From Polynucleobacter sp. es-MAR-4 (GTDB lineage: Bacteria > Pseudomonadota > Gammaproteobacteria > Burkholderiales > Burkholderiaceae): 64,000 nt of DNA. Under the pieces are notes generated by a model that was not told the DNA's origin, ran no database searches, and saw nothing but the letters and a program-made list of their open reading frames with translations. Numbering within the stretch: position 1 is the first letter of the stretch; each line of letters begins with the position of its first letter. Position numbers and translations under genes: made by a program. The DNA lies in contig NZ_JACVPF010000002.1 of the NCBI RefSeq assembly GCF_018882055.1, forward strand, positions 496,001-560,000. The letters are read 5' to 3'. Positions 20,028 through 29,860 of the stretch are shown here, one piece after another.

Positions 20028-21374
20028 ATGAAGCCTATTTCTGATCCAAATCAAACCACCCTGGTTGATCGCAGCCTAGATGCCGTTTGGCATCCCTGCA
20101 CTCAGATGAAGCATCACGAGTCATTGCCCTTGATTGCCATTACTAAGGGTAAGGGTGCTTGGTTATTTGATGACAAGGAAAATGCGCTACTCGATTGCAT
20201 TAGCTCTTGGTGGACGAATCTGTTTGGTCACTCCAATCCGCGCATCAATCAAGCCATTAGCAGTCAACTAGAAAAAATTGAGCACGTCATGCTCGCCGGA
20301 TTTACTCACCCACCTGTAGTGGAGCTTTCCGAGAAACTGTCCGCCTTAACTCAAGGTCATTTGGGTCACGTTTTTTTTGCGTCTGATGGCGCCTCTGCAG
20401 TAGAGATTGCTTTGAAGATGAGTCATCACTTTTGGCGTCTAAACAATCTACCGCAAAAGAAAAAATTTGTCTGCCTAGAAAATGGTTATCACGGAGAAAC
20501 CTTAGGTGCATTAGCAGTTACAGATGTTGCGATTTTTCGTGAAGCCTACGGCTCACTTTTGCAAGATGTTTTCACCGTACCTTCACCTGATGCGCGAAAA
20601 GCAAAGCCTGGTGAAAGTGCTGATGATGTTGCTAGGCAAGCTGCCAAAAAATTAGAGTTGTTGCTAGAAGCAGAGCATCGCTATATTGCGGCCATCATCA
20701 TTGAACCACTCGTTCAATGCGCAGGGCAAATGGCGATGTACTCACCAGAATATTTACGCTTAGTGCGCTCGCTCTGCGATCGCTATAGCGTTCACCTCAT
20801 CGCCGATGAGATTGCCGTAGGCTGCGGTCGTTCAGGAAAATTTTTTGCTTGTGAGCACGCAGGAATTTGGCCAGACTTTTTAACATTATCTAAAGGCATT
20901 AGCGGCGGCTACCTGCCCTTGTCACTCTCCATGACAACTGATGAAATTTATAAAGCCTTCTATGGCGATCAAATGCAACAAGGCTTTTTACACTCGCATT
21001 CCTATACAGGGAATCCATTAGCGTGCGCCGCTGCACTTGCGTGTTTAGAAATTTTTGAAACTGAATCTGTTCTTGAAAAAAATATTGGGCGTAGTAAAGA
21101 TCTCGCAAGTGCATTTTCTTGGGCAAAGGAAGATGTTCATATTGAACATTTCCGCCAGCAAGGCATGATCCTGGCCTTTGATATCAAACCTGAATCACTA
21201 AAAAATTCTGCGACGTTTTCACGTGACATGTTTTCAGCAAGCATGGCAGAGGGCATTCTCATCCGACCAATTGGCAATACGATTTATGTGATGCCGCCGT
21301 ACATCCTCACCACTGAGGAAGCAATGCAAATGGGTGCCTCCGTACAAAGAGCTCTAAATCAGGTGCTGGCATGA
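20028..21374 (+). CDS. bioA: Adenosylmethionine--8-amino-7-oxononanoate aminotransferase BioA
   Basis: BioA converts 8-amino-7-oxononanoate (KAPA) to diaminopelargonate with SAM as amino donor and pyridoxal phosphate as cofactor. The N-terminal WHPCTQMKHHE and the LLDCISSWWTNLFGH segment are BioA-specific and distinguish it from other class III aminotransferases. LIADEIAVGCGRSG precedes the cofactor lysine at about residue 289 (LTLSKGISGGYLPLS). It has 448 residues. The stop overlaps the bioF start by ATGA. Confidence 0.97.
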   Translation: MKPISDPNQTTLVDRSLDAVWHPCTQMKHHESLPLIAITKGKGAWLFDDKENALLDCISSWWTNLFGHSNPRINQAISSQLEKIEHVMLAGFTHPPVVELSEKLSALTQGHLGHVFFASDGASAVEIALKMSHHFWRLNNLPQKKKFVCLENGYHGETLGALAVTDVAIFREAYGSLLQDVFTVPSPDARKAKPGESADDVARQAAKKLELLLEAEHRYIAAIIIEPLVQCAGQMAMYSPEYLRLVRSLCDRYSVHLIADEIAVGCGRSGKFFACEHAGIWPDFLTLSKGISGGYLPLSLSMTTDEIYKAFYGDQMQQGFLHSHSYTGNPLACAAALACLEIFETESVLEKNIGRSKDLASAFSWAKEDVHIEHFRQQGMILAFDIKPESLKNSATFSRDMFSASMAEGILIRPIGNTIYVMPPYILTTEEAMQMGASVQRALNQVLA

Positions 21375-22600
21375 GTAAACTATTTACAGCTCGCAATATG
21401 GCAGAACACCAGATTGCCGACTTAGATACGCAATTACTGAGACGTAAACTGCGTACCAATGAATCACCCTGCGACACCAAAGTCTATGTTGATCAGCGAG
21501 AACTTAAAGCATTTTGTAGTAACGATTACTTAGGTCTAGCCAACCATCCTGAATTGATTGCCGCACTTGCGGAAGGTGGAAAACTATATGGGGTTGGTAG
21601 CGGCGCATCGCACTTAATTAGCGGTCACAGCATTGCGCATGACTTGCTTGAAAAAAAATTAGCTGCCTGCGAGAGTAAACATATTCCCAATGCAAGGGCA
21701 CTGTTCTTTAGCACTGGCTATCTTGCCAATATCAATGCGATTACTGGCCTAGCTAGATTAGCGGAACAAGGTAAAGCAAGTATTTATTCAGCCAAACTCA
21801 ATCACGCCTCTTTGATTGACGGTGTCCGTCTAGCTAGCGCACAAACTAAAGCTAAGGTGGCATTGTTTGATCACCAAAATCTTGACTCACTGGAAGAATC
21901 CCTAAAGCAAGATACCCACCCCCTCAAGTTAATTGTGGTCGATGGTGTATTCAGCATGGATGGGGATATCGCGCCCGTAGAAAAACTCCTTCACCTTGCC
22001 GAACAATATGACGCCTTGTTGATGGTAGATGATGCGCATGGATTTGGCGTGCTTGGTGAGCAAGGTCACGGTATTTTGGAACAAGCAGGCGTGCATTCCG
22101 AACGAATCATTTATGTCGGCACGCTAGGTAAAGCAGCCGGGGTTAGTGGTGCATTTATTTGCGCAACTGAATTCTTTATTGAATGGCTCATTCAAAAGGG
22201 GCGGCCCTACATTTACAGTACAGCTACACCCCCAGCGATTGCTCACACCTTACTTAGCAGCCTTAAGTTGATCGAAGGTGCTGAAGGCATTGCTCGTCGC
22301 AAACAACTTAATGAACTCATTCAGATTTGGCGCGATGAAATGACATTCTCAGGCTGGAAAAAAACTCCTTCATCTACTCCAATTCAGCCCGTCATTTTAG
22401 GAAGCAATGCCAACGCATTAGCAGTAGCTAAGCTCTTGGATGAAGCAGGCTATTGGATTCCAGCAATCCGCCCGCCCACCGTTCCAGTTGGTAGTTCGCG
22501 TTTACGCATTACTTTTTCTGCAAACCATACTGTTGATGACGTACGCGAGTTGATTCAGGTATTGAAAATCATTGAACAAACAGTAGAAAGTAATTCATGA
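21371..22600 (+). CDS. bioF: 8-amino-7-oxononanoate synthase BioF
   Basis: BioF condenses pimeloyl-thioester with alanine to form KAPA, the first committed step of ring assembly. It belongs to the alpha-oxoamine synthases: FCSNDYLGLANHP, GVGSGASHLISGHS and VDDAHGFGVLGEQGHG are family motifs, and the PLP lysine is about residue 254 (VGTLGKAAGVSGAF). It has 409 residues. It overlaps bioA upstream and bioD downstream by 4 bases. No bioC or bioH is seen here, so pimeloyl precursor synthesis must be encoded elsewhere. Confidence 0.97.
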   Translation: MSKLFTARNMAEHQIADLDTQLLRRKLRTNESPCDTKVYVDQRELKAFCSNDYLGLANHPELIAALAEGGKLYGVGSGASHLISGHSIAHDLLEKKLAACESKHIPNARALFFSTGYLANINAITGLARLAEQGKASIYSAKLNHASLIDGVRLASAQTKAKVALFDHQNLDSLEESLKQDTHPLKLIVVDGVFSMDGDIAPVEKLLHLAEQYDALLMVDDAHGFGVLGEQGHGILEQAGVHSERIIYVGTLGKAAGVSGAFICATEFFIEWLIQKGRPYIYSTATPPAIAHTLLSSLKLIEGAEGIARRKQLNELIQIWRDEMTFSGWKKTPSSTPIQPVILGSNANALAVAKLLDEAGYWIPAIRPPTVPVGSSRLRITFSANHTVDDVRELIQVLKIIEQTVESNS

Positions 22601-23319
22601 CATTGAATACATCTACTGGTTATTTTGTAACGGGCACGGATACTGAGGTTGGGAAGACTTTAGCTAGTGGCGCCCTGATTCTCAAGTTAAAGGAAGCGGG
22701 TACACGTGCAATTGGCTTTAAGCCTGTGGTTGCCGGCACCTATATTGACGCGAGCGGTCATCAATTGAATGAAGATTTGGAGACATTGAGGATTGCCGCA
22801 GGATTAAATCCTCATGAACAAAGTCTTTGTCCTTACGTTCTTGATCAGGCGGCAGCCCCACATCTTGTTGCCCAGACAAATGATATCTATCTTGATTCCA
22901 CCATCATCTTGGGTGATTTGCATTCTCTGAATCAACAATTTGAAGTGGTCATTGTTGAGGGTGCGGGCGGATTTTTAGTTCCCTTGAATGAACAAGAAGA
23001 TTTAGGTGACCTAGCTCAGGCAATCGATTTACCAGTCATCCTCGTAGTGGGTATGCGCTTGGGATGCATTAATCACGCCCTTCTCACTTGCGAAGCAATT
23101 CAGTCGCGTCAATTAACGATTGCCGGCTGGGTAGCGAATACGCTTTCAGAGGAAATGCCTTTTTTAGAAGAGAACATTCAAACCTTAAAAGATCGAATTT
23201 TTGCGCCATTTTTAGGTGTCATCCCCACCCTTCCGCAGCAGCTTCAGAAACCCGAGAATACCCCCTACTCCATAGAGGCCTTACGATTTGCTGCAGGGCA
23301 TATAAAGCTGCCTGAGTAA
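22597..23319 (+). CDS. bioD: Dethiobiotin synthetase BioD
   Basis: BioD uses ATP and CO2 to close the ureido ring of dethiobiotin, the substrate of BioB. The P-loop GTDTEVGKT is at residues 12-20, and VVIVEGAGGFLVPL is the second conserved segment (EGAGG). It has 240 residues, near the family average. It is the last gene of bioAFD. The following amidohydrolase starts 19 bases later and may be in the same transcript. Confidence 0.97.
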   Translation: MTLNTSTGYFVTGTDTEVGKTLASGALILKLKEAGTRAIGFKPVVAGTYIDASGHQLNEDLETLRIAAGLNPHEQSLCPYVLDQAAAPHLVAQTNDIYLDSTIILGDLHSLNQQFEVVIVEGAGGFLVPLNEQEDLGDLAQAIDLPVILVVGMRLGCINHALLTCEAIQSRQLTIAGWVANTLSEEMPFLEENIQTLKDRIFAPFLGVIPTLPQQLQKPENTPYSIEALRFAAGHIKLPE

Positions 23320-23338
23320 ATTCAGATAAGATGAAGCT

Positions 23339-24532
23339 ATGCGATTACTTCCAGAAATCATCGACTCCGCATCAGCCATTCAAGAGATTCGCCGCAATAT
23401 TCATGCGCACCCAGAATTGCGTTTTGAAGAAAACCGCACCTCTGATCTTGTAGCGGAAGCACTTTCGAGCTGGGGAATCACGGTTTATCGTGGCCTTGGA
23501 AAAACTGGGGTCGTCGGCAAGCTTGATGGTGACTTAGGTCCAGGCAAGATGATTGGTTTGCGTGCCGACATGGATGCACTGCCATTGCAAGAACACAACA
23601 CCTTTGAACATACCTCAAAGAATCCCGGGAAAATGCATGCTTGTGGTCATGATGGCCATACAGCAATGCTCTTAGGTGCTGCTCAATACCTATCCAATCA
23701 TCGCGACTTCAAAGGCTCGGTGATTTTTATTTTTCAGCCTGCAGAAGAAGGCGGTGCTGGTGCGCAAGAAATGATTAACGATGGATTATTTAAACAATTT
23801 CCTTGCGATGCTGTCTTTGGTTTACACAACTGGCCAGGACTTGCCGAAGGCCATTTTGGCGTGACTTCCGGCCCGATGATGGCCTCAAGCAATACTTTCG
23901 AAATCACTATCCGCGGTAAAGGTGGGCACGCTGCTTTGCCACACAATAGTGCTGACCCCGTACTGGCCGGAGCTCAAGTTGTCCAAGCACTACAAAGCAT
24001 CATTACCCGAAACAAGCGTCCAGTGGATGCAGCTGTCTTATCAGTAACGCAGTTTCATGCAGGCGAGACGAGCAATGTTATTCCTGACAGCGCGTTTATC
24101 GGCGGAACCGTTCGCACATTCACAATAGAAGTTTTGGACTTAATTGAACAGCGTTTACGAGAAATCTCACACAACGTATCTAGTGCCTTTGACTGTCAAG
24201 CAGAAGTGAGTTTTGCTCGCAACTACCCCCCACTCATTAATCACGATAAAGAAGTAGAGTTTGCTAGTGAAGTGATGGGGGAGCTCGTCGGAGCACAAAA
24301 TGTCAATACCTCAATTGATCCCACGATGGGCGCCGAAGACTTTGCATTCATGTTGCTGGAGAAACCTGGTTGCTATGTGTTCCTGGGAAATGGTGATGGC
24401 GATCACCGCGCAGTAGGACATGGCATGGGTCCATGCCATCTTCACAATCCTTCTTATGACTTCAATGATGCATTGATTCCTGTTGGCGTGAACTACTGGG
24501 TCAAGCTAGCTCAACGCTACTTAGAAAAATAA
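23339..24532 (+). CDS. M20 family amidohydrolase (hippurate hydrolase/N-acyl-amino-acid deacylase-like)
   Basis: A cytoplasmic metallo-amidohydrolase of 397 residues. MHACGHDGHTAMLLGAA carries metal ligands (Cys, His), FIFQPAEEGGAGAQEMI holds the catalytic Glu pair and GAEDFAFML is the late ligand region. These are hallmarks of the M20D group, which includes hippurate hydrolase, IAA-amino acid hydrolase and N-acetyl-diaminopimelate deacetylase. The middle of the protein is the dimerisation (lid) domain. The exact substrate cannot be told. It follows bioD closely but has no known role in biotin synthesis. Confidence 0.93.
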   Translation: MRLLPEIIDSASAIQEIRRNIHAHPELRFEENRTSDLVAEALSSWGITVYRGLGKTGVVGKLDGDLGPGKMIGLRADMDALPLQEHNTFEHTSKNPGKMHACGHDGHTAMLLGAAQYLSNHRDFKGSVIFIFQPAEEGGAGAQEMINDGLFKQFPCDAVFGLHNWPGLAEGHFGVTSGPMMASSNTFEITIRGKGGHAALPHNSADPVLAGAQVVQALQSIITRNKRPVDAAVLSVTQFHAGETSNVIPDSAFIGGTVRTFTIEVLDLIEQRLREISHNVSSAFDCQAEVSFARNYPPLINHDKEVEFASEVMGELVGAQNVNTSIDPTMGAEDFAFMLLEKPGCYVFLGNGDGDHRAVGHGMGPCHLHNPSYDFNDALIPVGVNYWVKLAQRYLEK

Positions 24533-24552
24533 TTACTCTGAGTACTGAAGTT

Positions 24553-25329
24553 TTACGAGTTCGTAAATTTAGCTGGGCGCTTTTCCATAAAAGCTGCCAT
24601 ACCTTCTTTTTGATCCTTGGTCGCAAAGCAAGAATGAAATAAACGACGCTCAAAATGAATGCCTTCTGAGAGCGTAGTTTCATAAGCGGTATTAATTGCC
24701 TCTTTCACCATCATTGCAGTAAGTAATGGCATGTCTGCAATTGTCTTTGCAATCGCTTTGACTTCTTTTAGCAAATCAGCTTGAGGGAAGATGCGAGCGA
24801 CCAGGCCCGAGCGCTCAGCTTCGGCAGCATCCATCATACGGCCCGTCAATGCTAAGTCCATTGCTTTTGCTTTGGAAACTGCGCGCGGTAATCGCTGCGT
24901 ACCACCAGCACCTGGAATGATCCCCAGCTTTACTTCGGGTTGTGCAAACTTAGCACTGTCAGCGGCCATGATGGTGTCGCACATCATCGCCAATTCACAT
25001 CCGCCACCAAGAGCATATCCAGATACTGCCGCAATCACTGGCTTACGTACTTTTCTAATTTGCTCCCAGTTGCGAGAGATAAAGTCACCGCGATACACAT
25101 CAGCGAATCCATACTTCGCCATCGTTGCAATATCTGCGCCAGCGGCAAATGCTTTTTCACTGCCGGTGACAATAATGCATCCAATATTGTCATCAGCATC
25201 AAAACTTAACAGGGCTTTGCCCAACTCATCCATCAGCTCATCGTTCAGGGCGTTTAATACTTGCGGGCGGTTAAGAGTAATGACGGCAACCTTGCCATCT
25301 ACTTCAGTCAATATGGTGTTGTAAGTCAT
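24553..25329 (-). CDS. Enoyl-CoA hydratase/isomerase family protein
   Basis: A crotonase-fold protein of 258 residues, of the size of short-chain enoyl-CoA hydratases that hydrate trans-2-enoyl-CoA in fatty-acid or phenylacetate-type degradation. AAGADIATM forms part of the oxyanion hole. Both catalytic glutamates are present, in [13 protein letters not shown] and [18 protein letters not shown], so a hydratase function is likely. The C-terminal [20 protein letters not shown] is typical of PaaF/FadB-like forms. It converges on the M20 gene across 20 bases and is 24 bases from the mltA end. Confidence 0.9.
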   Translation of the reverse strand: MTYNTILTEVDGKVAVITLNRPQVLNALNDELMDELGKALLSFDADDNIGCIIVTGSEKAFAAGADIATMAKYGFADVYRGDFISRNWEQIRKVRKPVIAAVSGYALGGGCELAMMCDTIMAADSAKFAQPEVKLGIIPGAGGTQRLPRAVSKAKAMDLALTGRMMDAAEAERSGLVARIFPQADLLKEVKAIAKTIADMPLLTAMMVKEAINTAYETTLSEGIHFERRLFHSCFATKDQKEGMAAFMEKRPAKFTNS

Positions 25330-25353
25330 CGATCTCTTTCAAAAGTGATTTGT

Positions 25354-26508
25354 TTAGCGTGGCAACAATAACCACATCTTGCCATCTTGCTTCATGCGCC
25401 CCGCCAATTCTCCGGCCGCATCTCCTGATCCCCAATAGTAATCCGCTCGTACCCCACCCACAATGGCTTTACCTGTATCTTGGGCCATCACCAATTTTTG
25501 CAGGGCTTGACTACTCAATGGTCTAGTCGTACTCAAAAATACCGGGGCACCCAAAGGCATCGCCTTCAGATCAATAGCAATACTGCGTTCTGCTGTTAAA
25601 GGCACTCCCAAAGCACCGTTAGGGCCTAAATCGGCGCTGACATTACCTGGCAACTCCTTGAAGAATACAAAGCGCGGATTGGCATTTAGCATCTCTTCCA
25701 CTTGGCCTGGGTTACGTTTAGCCCACGCACTAATGCCTTGCATGGTCGCCTGACTGCGGGAAATTTCTTTACGATCCAATAGCCACTGTGCAAACGACTT
25801 AAAGGGCTGATCATTGGTACCGGCATAACCAAGTCGTAATACGCGCCCATCTTCCAAACGAATTTTTCCAGAGCCCTGAATTTGCATGAAGGCAGCAGCC
25901 ACAGGATCTTGCACCCAGGCAATTTCTGAGCCCCGCAGCACCCCAGAACTCATCAGCTCTGCACGCGTTGGTGCAGGGCTTGGCTTGGCGCCCTTCCACG
26001 CATTGGGCAGGCCATACAAGGGAACGGTATAAGTGGACGTCCGGGTCTGAGAGCCACTCATAACAGGCTCGTAATAACCTGTGATTAGTCCAGACTCTTT
26101 CCCAGTAGCACTGTTACTCACCTCATAGACCTGAAAATTCTCCTCAAAATATTGGCGAATCGCACGTCCATCTCGACCTGAAACGCTACTGGCTTGAGCG
26201 CATACCTGACGCCAGTTAACCTCACTATTGCGCTTACGCAAGGCATCACAACTCTTGAGCCAAGCCGGCCATGCTTGCGTTAAATCATCCCCTTGCCAGC
26301 CAGGCAAGTCTTGCCATGACGCTGATCGAAAGCTAGCAATTGAGGAGCTATAGGAGGATGGGGCGCCACCGCTAGAGCGGTAGCCAGATCCTCGGGTAGG
26401 AGGTGTGGAGCAAGCCGCCAAGAGACTAGCAAGGGTGATAGCGAATACACTGCAGAGAAGAATTCGTGAAGTAGTCTCGCGACTTATTAATTTGGATATA
26501 GAAATCAT
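25354..26508 (-). CDS. mltA: Membrane-bound lytic murein transglycosylase A MltA
   Basis: MltA cleaves glycan strands of peptidoglycan and forms 1,6-anhydro-MurNAc ends in the periplasm. The start has a lipoprotein signal peptide with lipobox LAAC (about residue 33), so it is probably lipid-anchored. The MltA domain includes SGLITGYYEPVMSGSQTR and the C-terminal 3D domain has MAQDTGKAIVGGVRADYYWGSG with the catalytic Asp. I chose the ATG at 26508. A longer frame starts at a TTG (26517) three codons earlier. The start overlaps the start of a possible divergent 37-residue peptide. Confidence 0.95.
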   Translation of the reverse strand: MISISKLISRETTSRILLCSVFAITLASLLAACSTPPTRGSGYRSSGGAPSSYSSSIASFRSASWQDLPGWQGDDLTQAWPAWLKSCDALRKRNSEVNWRQVCAQASSVSGRDGRAIRQYFEENFQVYEVSNSATGKESGLITGYYEPVMSGSQTRTSTYTVPLYGLPNAWKGAKPSPAPTRAELMSSGVLRGSEIAWVQDPVAAAFMQIQGSGKIRLEDGRVLRLGYAGTNDQPFKSFAQWLLDRKEISRSQATMQGISAWAKRNPGQVEEMLNANPRFVFFKELPGNVSADLGPNGALGVPLTAERSIAIDLKAMPLGAPVFLSTTRPLSSQALQKLVMAQDTGKAIVGGVRADYYWGSGDAAGELAGRMKQDGKMWLLLPR

Positions 26509-26620
26509 GATTGCCAATTTACTCGATGAATACCCAATGATCCTATTTGCGGTAGAGGGAGGGATCGCTTTAGCGCTCCTACTCTTTATTGTCCTTTGGA
26601 CCGGTAAGGGGAAAAAGTAG
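26507..26620 (+). CDS. Possible 37-residue single-span membrane peptide
   Basis: I do not recognise this peptide. From the ATG at 26507 the frame gives MIANLLDEYP followed by a hydrophobic helix at about residues 11-31, and ends in the basic tail GKGKK, a normal topology for a small inner-membrane protein. It fills nearly all of the gap between the divergent mltA start and the apaG stop. Its ATG and the mltA ATG share bases (26506-26509). The ribosome binding site is weak (GGATATAGAAATC). It could be chance, but the arrangement of helix and positive tail argues for a real gene. The frame is open further upstream only as antisense to mltA. Confidence 0.4.
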   Translation: MIANLLDEYPMILFAVEGGIALALLLFIVLWTGKGKK

Positions 26621-26632
26621 TGCTTTGGGAGC

Positions 26633-27007
26633 CTAATGCAGGGTTCTAGGCATTACCAAGGCGAATTCAGGGATCGGAGCCTGGAAAAACTGGGCCTCTT
26701 CAGTTACGCAGAAATACTCTCCACGCATCGTACCGGCTGGCGTCGGTAAAGTGGCCCAGCTGGTGTACTCAAATTGCTCCCCCGCCCTTAAGAGGGGTTG
26801 TTGACCTACAACCCCTAAGCCGCGGACCTCCTGGACATCATTGTCCCCATCCGTAATAAACCAATGACGGGCAATGAGCTGAATACTTGCCGTACCAGTG
26901 TTTCTGATAGTGACCGTATAGGCAAACGCAAACTGGCGGTTATCAGGGTCGGACTGGTCGGGCAAATACTGGGTTTTGACCGTAATGCTGATTTCATGAG
27001 GATTCAT
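26633..27007 (-). CDS. apaG: ApaG family protein
   Basis: ApaG is a small cytoplasmic protein with a fibronectin-III-like beta-sandwich. Its function is not settled; it is often linked to the apaH/ksgA operon in gammaproteobacteria. FAYTVTIRNTGTASIQLIARHWFITD, GVVGQQPLLRAGEQFEYTSW and GTMRGEYFC match the family closely. The ATG at 27007 gives 124 residues, the standard length. An in-frame ATG at 27025 gives 130. Here it stands apart from apaH, divergent from rpe across about 50 bases. Confidence 0.95.
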   Translation of the reverse strand: MNPHEISITVKTQYLPDQSDPDNRQFAFAYTVTIRNTGTASIQLIARHWFITDGDNDVQEVRGLGVVGQQPLLRAGEQFEYTSWATLPTPAGTMRGEYFCVTEEAQFFQAPIPEFALVMPRTLH

Positions 27008-27056
27008 GCTCGAATTCTGCTCCATCCTAAGGCCAACTGCAAGCTAGAATCTAGGG

Positions 27057-27782
27057 ATGGATAGCCAGAAATCACCCTCAAATACCCAGTTTGTCATCGC
27101 CCCCTCCATTTTGTCAGCTGACTTTGCCTGCCTAGGCAAAGAAGTTCAAGATGTTCTCTTAGCGGGCGCAGACTGGATTCACTTTGATGTGATGGACAAC
27201 CATTACGTTCCAAACCTCACTATTGGGCCCTTGGTTTGTGAAGCAATTCGCCCGCATGCGACTAAGAATGCCAAACCGGCCATGATCGATGTGCATTTAA
27301 TGATCGAGCCAGTAGATCGCATCGTCCCAGATTTTGCGAAGGCAGGAGCAAACCTTATTAGCTTTCATCCAGAAGCAAGCCCTCATGTGAACCGCACAAT
27401 TAATTTGATTCGCGATCAAGGTTGTCAGGCTGGCTTAGTTTTAAATCCAGCCACTCCACTTGATCACCTCGATCACACCCTTGAATTGCTCGATCTAGTT
27501 TTGTTGATGTCAGTGAACCCAGGCTTTGGCGGTCAGTCATTCATTCCAAGCACTCTCAATAAAATTGCTCAGGTGCGTGCACGCTTAGATCGCCATCAAC
27601 AAGAAACTGGTCGCCATATTCGACTTGAAGTTGATGGTGGAATTAAAGTCGACAATATTGCAGAAGTAGCCAAAGCTGGTGCAGATACATTCGTTGCAGG
27701 CTCCGCAATCTTTGGCAAAGAAAATTATGCTGATGTAATTAAGGCGATGCGTGCAGAACTAGCGACGTCAGGAAAAGCGTAA
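27057..27782 (+). CDS. rpe: Ribulose-phosphate 3-epimerase
   Basis: Rpe interconverts ribulose 5-phosphate and xylulose 5-phosphate in the pentose phosphate pathway. It has a TIM-barrel: [59 protein letters not shown] and EVDGGIK are the family signatures, with the catalytic Asp residues in HFDVMD and VDGG. It has 241 residues. Its stop overlaps the trpE ATG as TAATG. Elsewhere in Burkholderiales a phosphoglycolate phosphatase gene (gph) usually lies between rpe and trpE. It is absent here. Confidence 0.97.
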   Translation: MDSQKSPSNTQFVIAPSILSADFACLGKEVQDVLLAGADWIHFDVMDNHYVPNLTIGPLVCEAIRPHATKNAKPAMIDVHLMIEPVDRIVPDFAKAGANLISFHPEASPHVNRTINLIRDQGCQAGLVLNPATPLDHLDHTLELLDLVLLMSVNPGFGGQSFIPSTLNKIAQVRARLDRHQQETGRHIRLEVDGGIKVDNIAEVAKAGADTFVAGSAIFGKENYADVIKAMRAELATSGKA

Positions 27783-29287
27783 TGCAGCACGAAGAATTTC
27801 TTGCTCTAGCAAAACAGGGCTTCAATCGCATTCCATTGGTAAAAGAAGTTTTAGCCGACTTGGAGACACCTCTCTCGCTTTACGTCAAACTCACACAAGC
27901 CTTTGGACAAAAGAATACATACCTTCTGGAATCTGTTTTAGGTGGCGAGCGCTTTGGTCGCTTCTCCTTTATTGGCCTGCCCGCAAAAACTGTATTGAGA
28001 ACAGTGGGTACGCCAGATTCACCAAAGACTGAAATACTTTTTAATGACAAAGTGATTGAAACTAATCATGACAACCCATTAGATTTTGTAGATGCTTATT
28101 TCAAGCGCTTCAAAGTAGCGGTACAGCCTGGTCTACCCCGCTTCTGCGGCGGCCTTGCGGGATACTTTGGGTATGACACAGTTCGCTATATTGAATCGCG
28201 TTTAGCGAAACACAATCTGCCAGATGAATTGGGTGTGCCTGATATTCAACTGATGCTCACCGAAGAGTTGGCAGTGGTTGATAACGTCGCAGGTCGTATT
28301 TATTTAATCGTCTATGCAGACCCCAGTGTTACTGATAGCTTTGAAAAAGGCCAGGCTCGATTAAAAGAATTGCTTGCTTGCCTAAGCAAACCGGTGAGCA
28401 TGCCAGCCTCTCTACCAAGCACTAAAACTGAATTGGTACGTAAATTCAAAGCGACTGATTTTGAAAATGCTGTTCTCAAAACCAAAGAATATATTTTGGC
28501 TGGTGATTGCATGCAGGTGGTAATTGGTCAACGCATCAGCAAACCATTTACAGACTCACCTCTCGCTCTATACCGCGCTTTGCGATCTTTGAATCCATCG
28601 CCTTACATGTACTTCTACGACTTTGGTGACTTGCAAGTGGTGGGCTCTTCTCCAGAGATCCTGGTACGCCAAGAGCAACGTGAAAGCCAGAAGATTGTGA
28701 CAATTCGCCCTCTAGCTGGCACACGTCCTCGTGGTGCCACGCCTGAAGAAGATGAACGCCTTGCTACAGAATTACTTGCCGACCCAAAAGAAATTGCTGA
28801 GCATGTCATGTTGATTGACTTAGCGCGTAACGATGTGGGCCGCATTGCAAAGACGGGTACCGTCAAGGTAACCGATTCAATGTCAATTGAAAAGTATTCT
28901 CACGTACAACACATTGTTAGTTCGGTTGAGGGTGAGCTGCTAGACAATATGAGCAATATGGATGTCTTGAGGGCAACCTTCCCGGCCGGCACTTTATCGG
29001 GCGCCCCAAAAATTCGGGCGATGGAAATTATTGATGAGATGGAAATTGTGAAACGTGGCGTCTATGGTGGTGCGGTAGGCTACCTCTCCTTCTCTGGAGA
29101 TATGGATGTAGCAATCGCTATTCGCACCGGCGTGATTCGTGATGGCGTATTACATTCTCAGGCGGGTGCTGGCGTAGTTGCGGACTCGGACCCCACTGCT
29201 GAATGGAAAGAAACCGAAGCCAAGGCACGCGCAGTATTAATGGCAGCAGACTTAGTTCAAGGAGGTCTTGATGCTCCTCATGATTGA
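27782..29287 (+). CDS. trpE: Anthranilate synthase component I TrpE
   Basis: TrpE makes anthranilate from chorismate with ammonia supplied by TrpG. The N-terminal region has the tryptophan feedback motif ([19 protein letters not shown], with the LLES element), and the chorismate-binding domain has [47 protein letters not shown] and [24 protein letters not shown]. It has 501 residues. It overlaps rpe by one base and trpG by 17 bases. There is no room for a leader peptide/attenuator directly before it, so regulation, if any, must act at or before rpe. Confidence 0.98.
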   Translation: MQHEEFLALAKQGFNRIPLVKEVLADLETPLSLYVKLTQAFGQKNTYLLESVLGGERFGRFSFIGLPAKTVLRTVGTPDSPKTEILFNDKVIETNHDNPLDFVDAYFKRFKVAVQPGLPRFCGGLAGYFGYDTVRYIESRLAKHNLPDELGVPDIQLMLTEELAVVDNVAGRIYLIVYADPSVTDSFEKGQARLKELLACLSKPVSMPASLPSTKTELVRKFKATDFENAVLKTKEYILAGDCMQVVIGQRISKPFTDSPLALYRALRSLNPSPYMYFYDFGDLQVVGSSPEILVRQEQRESQKIVTIRPLAGTRPRGATPEEDERLATELLADPKEIAEHVMLIDLARNDVGRIAKTGTVKVTDSMSIEKYSHVQHIVSSVEGELLDNMSNMDVLRATFPAGTLSGAPKIRAMEIIDEMEIVKRGVYGGAVGYLSFSGDMDVAIAIRTGVIRDGVLHSQAGAGVVADSDPTAEWKETEAKARAVLMAADLVQGGLDAPHD

Positions 29288-29837
29288 TAACTACGATTCA
29301 TTTACCTACAACCTGGTTCAATACTTTGCAGAGCTTGGTGAGGAGGTAAAAGTTTTCCGTAATGATGAAATTTCGGTTGAAGAGATTGCCAAAATCAATC
29401 CTGCGCGTATTTGTATTTCACCAGGGCCTTGCAGTCCTGCGGAGGCAGGCATCTCAGTAGCGACTATTCAACGCTATGCTGGACAGATTCCGATTCTTGG
29501 GGTCTGTCTTGGGCATCAAGCTATCGGCGAAGCTTTTGGTGGCAAGATTATTCGCGCCCAAAAAGTGATGCATGGCAAAACGGATGACATTCATCACACT
29601 GGTGTTGGCGTTTTCAAAGACCTGCCCAACCCATTTAAGGTGACGCGTTATCACTCTCTTGCGATTGAGAAGAGTTCATTGCCAGCAGCTCTTGAAGTTA
29701 CAGCTACATCATCCGATGGTGAAATCATGGGTGTGCGCCATAAAGAATTGGCAGTTGAGGGTGTGCAATTTCATCCAGAATCGATTCTTTCTGAGCATGG
29801 CCATGCGCTGCTGAAGAATTTTCTACAAGCAAAATAA
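29271..29837 (+). CDS. trpG: Anthranilate synthase component II TrpG (glutamine amidotransferase)
   Basis: TrpG hydrolyses glutamine and channels ammonia to TrpE. It is a class I amidotransferase: catalytic Cys79 in [15 protein letters not shown] and the His-Glu pair in [28 protein letters not shown] at the start is characteristic. I chose the ATG at 29271 because AAGGAGGT lies directly upstream at ideal spacing. A TTG one codon earlier is possible. The resulting 188 residues are those of a stand-alone TrpG with no TrpD fusion. The start is nested in the 3' end of trpE. Confidence 0.98.
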   Translation: MLLMIDNYDSFTYNLVQYFAELGEEVKVFRNDEISVEEIAKINPARICISPGPCSPAEAGISVATIQRYAGQIPILGVCLGHQAIGEAFGGKIIRAQKVMHGKTDDIHHTGVGVFKDLPNPFKVTRYHSLAIEKSSLPAALEVTATSSDGEIMGVRHKELAVEGVQFHPESILSEHGHALLKNFLQAK

Positions 29838-29860
29838 CTAAAAGTACTCCAAGAAGCTCT

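Noticed and set aside
24791..25324. 177-residue open frame antisense to the enoyl-CoA hydratase
   Set aside because: It lies wholly opposite a well-supported gene, has low-complexity Ala/Ser/Pro composition and no recognised motif; a codon-bias shadow.
27026..27056. trp leader peptide and attenuator before rpe
   Set aside because: The gap is about 30-50 bases and has neither a Trp-codon run nor a terminator hairpin.
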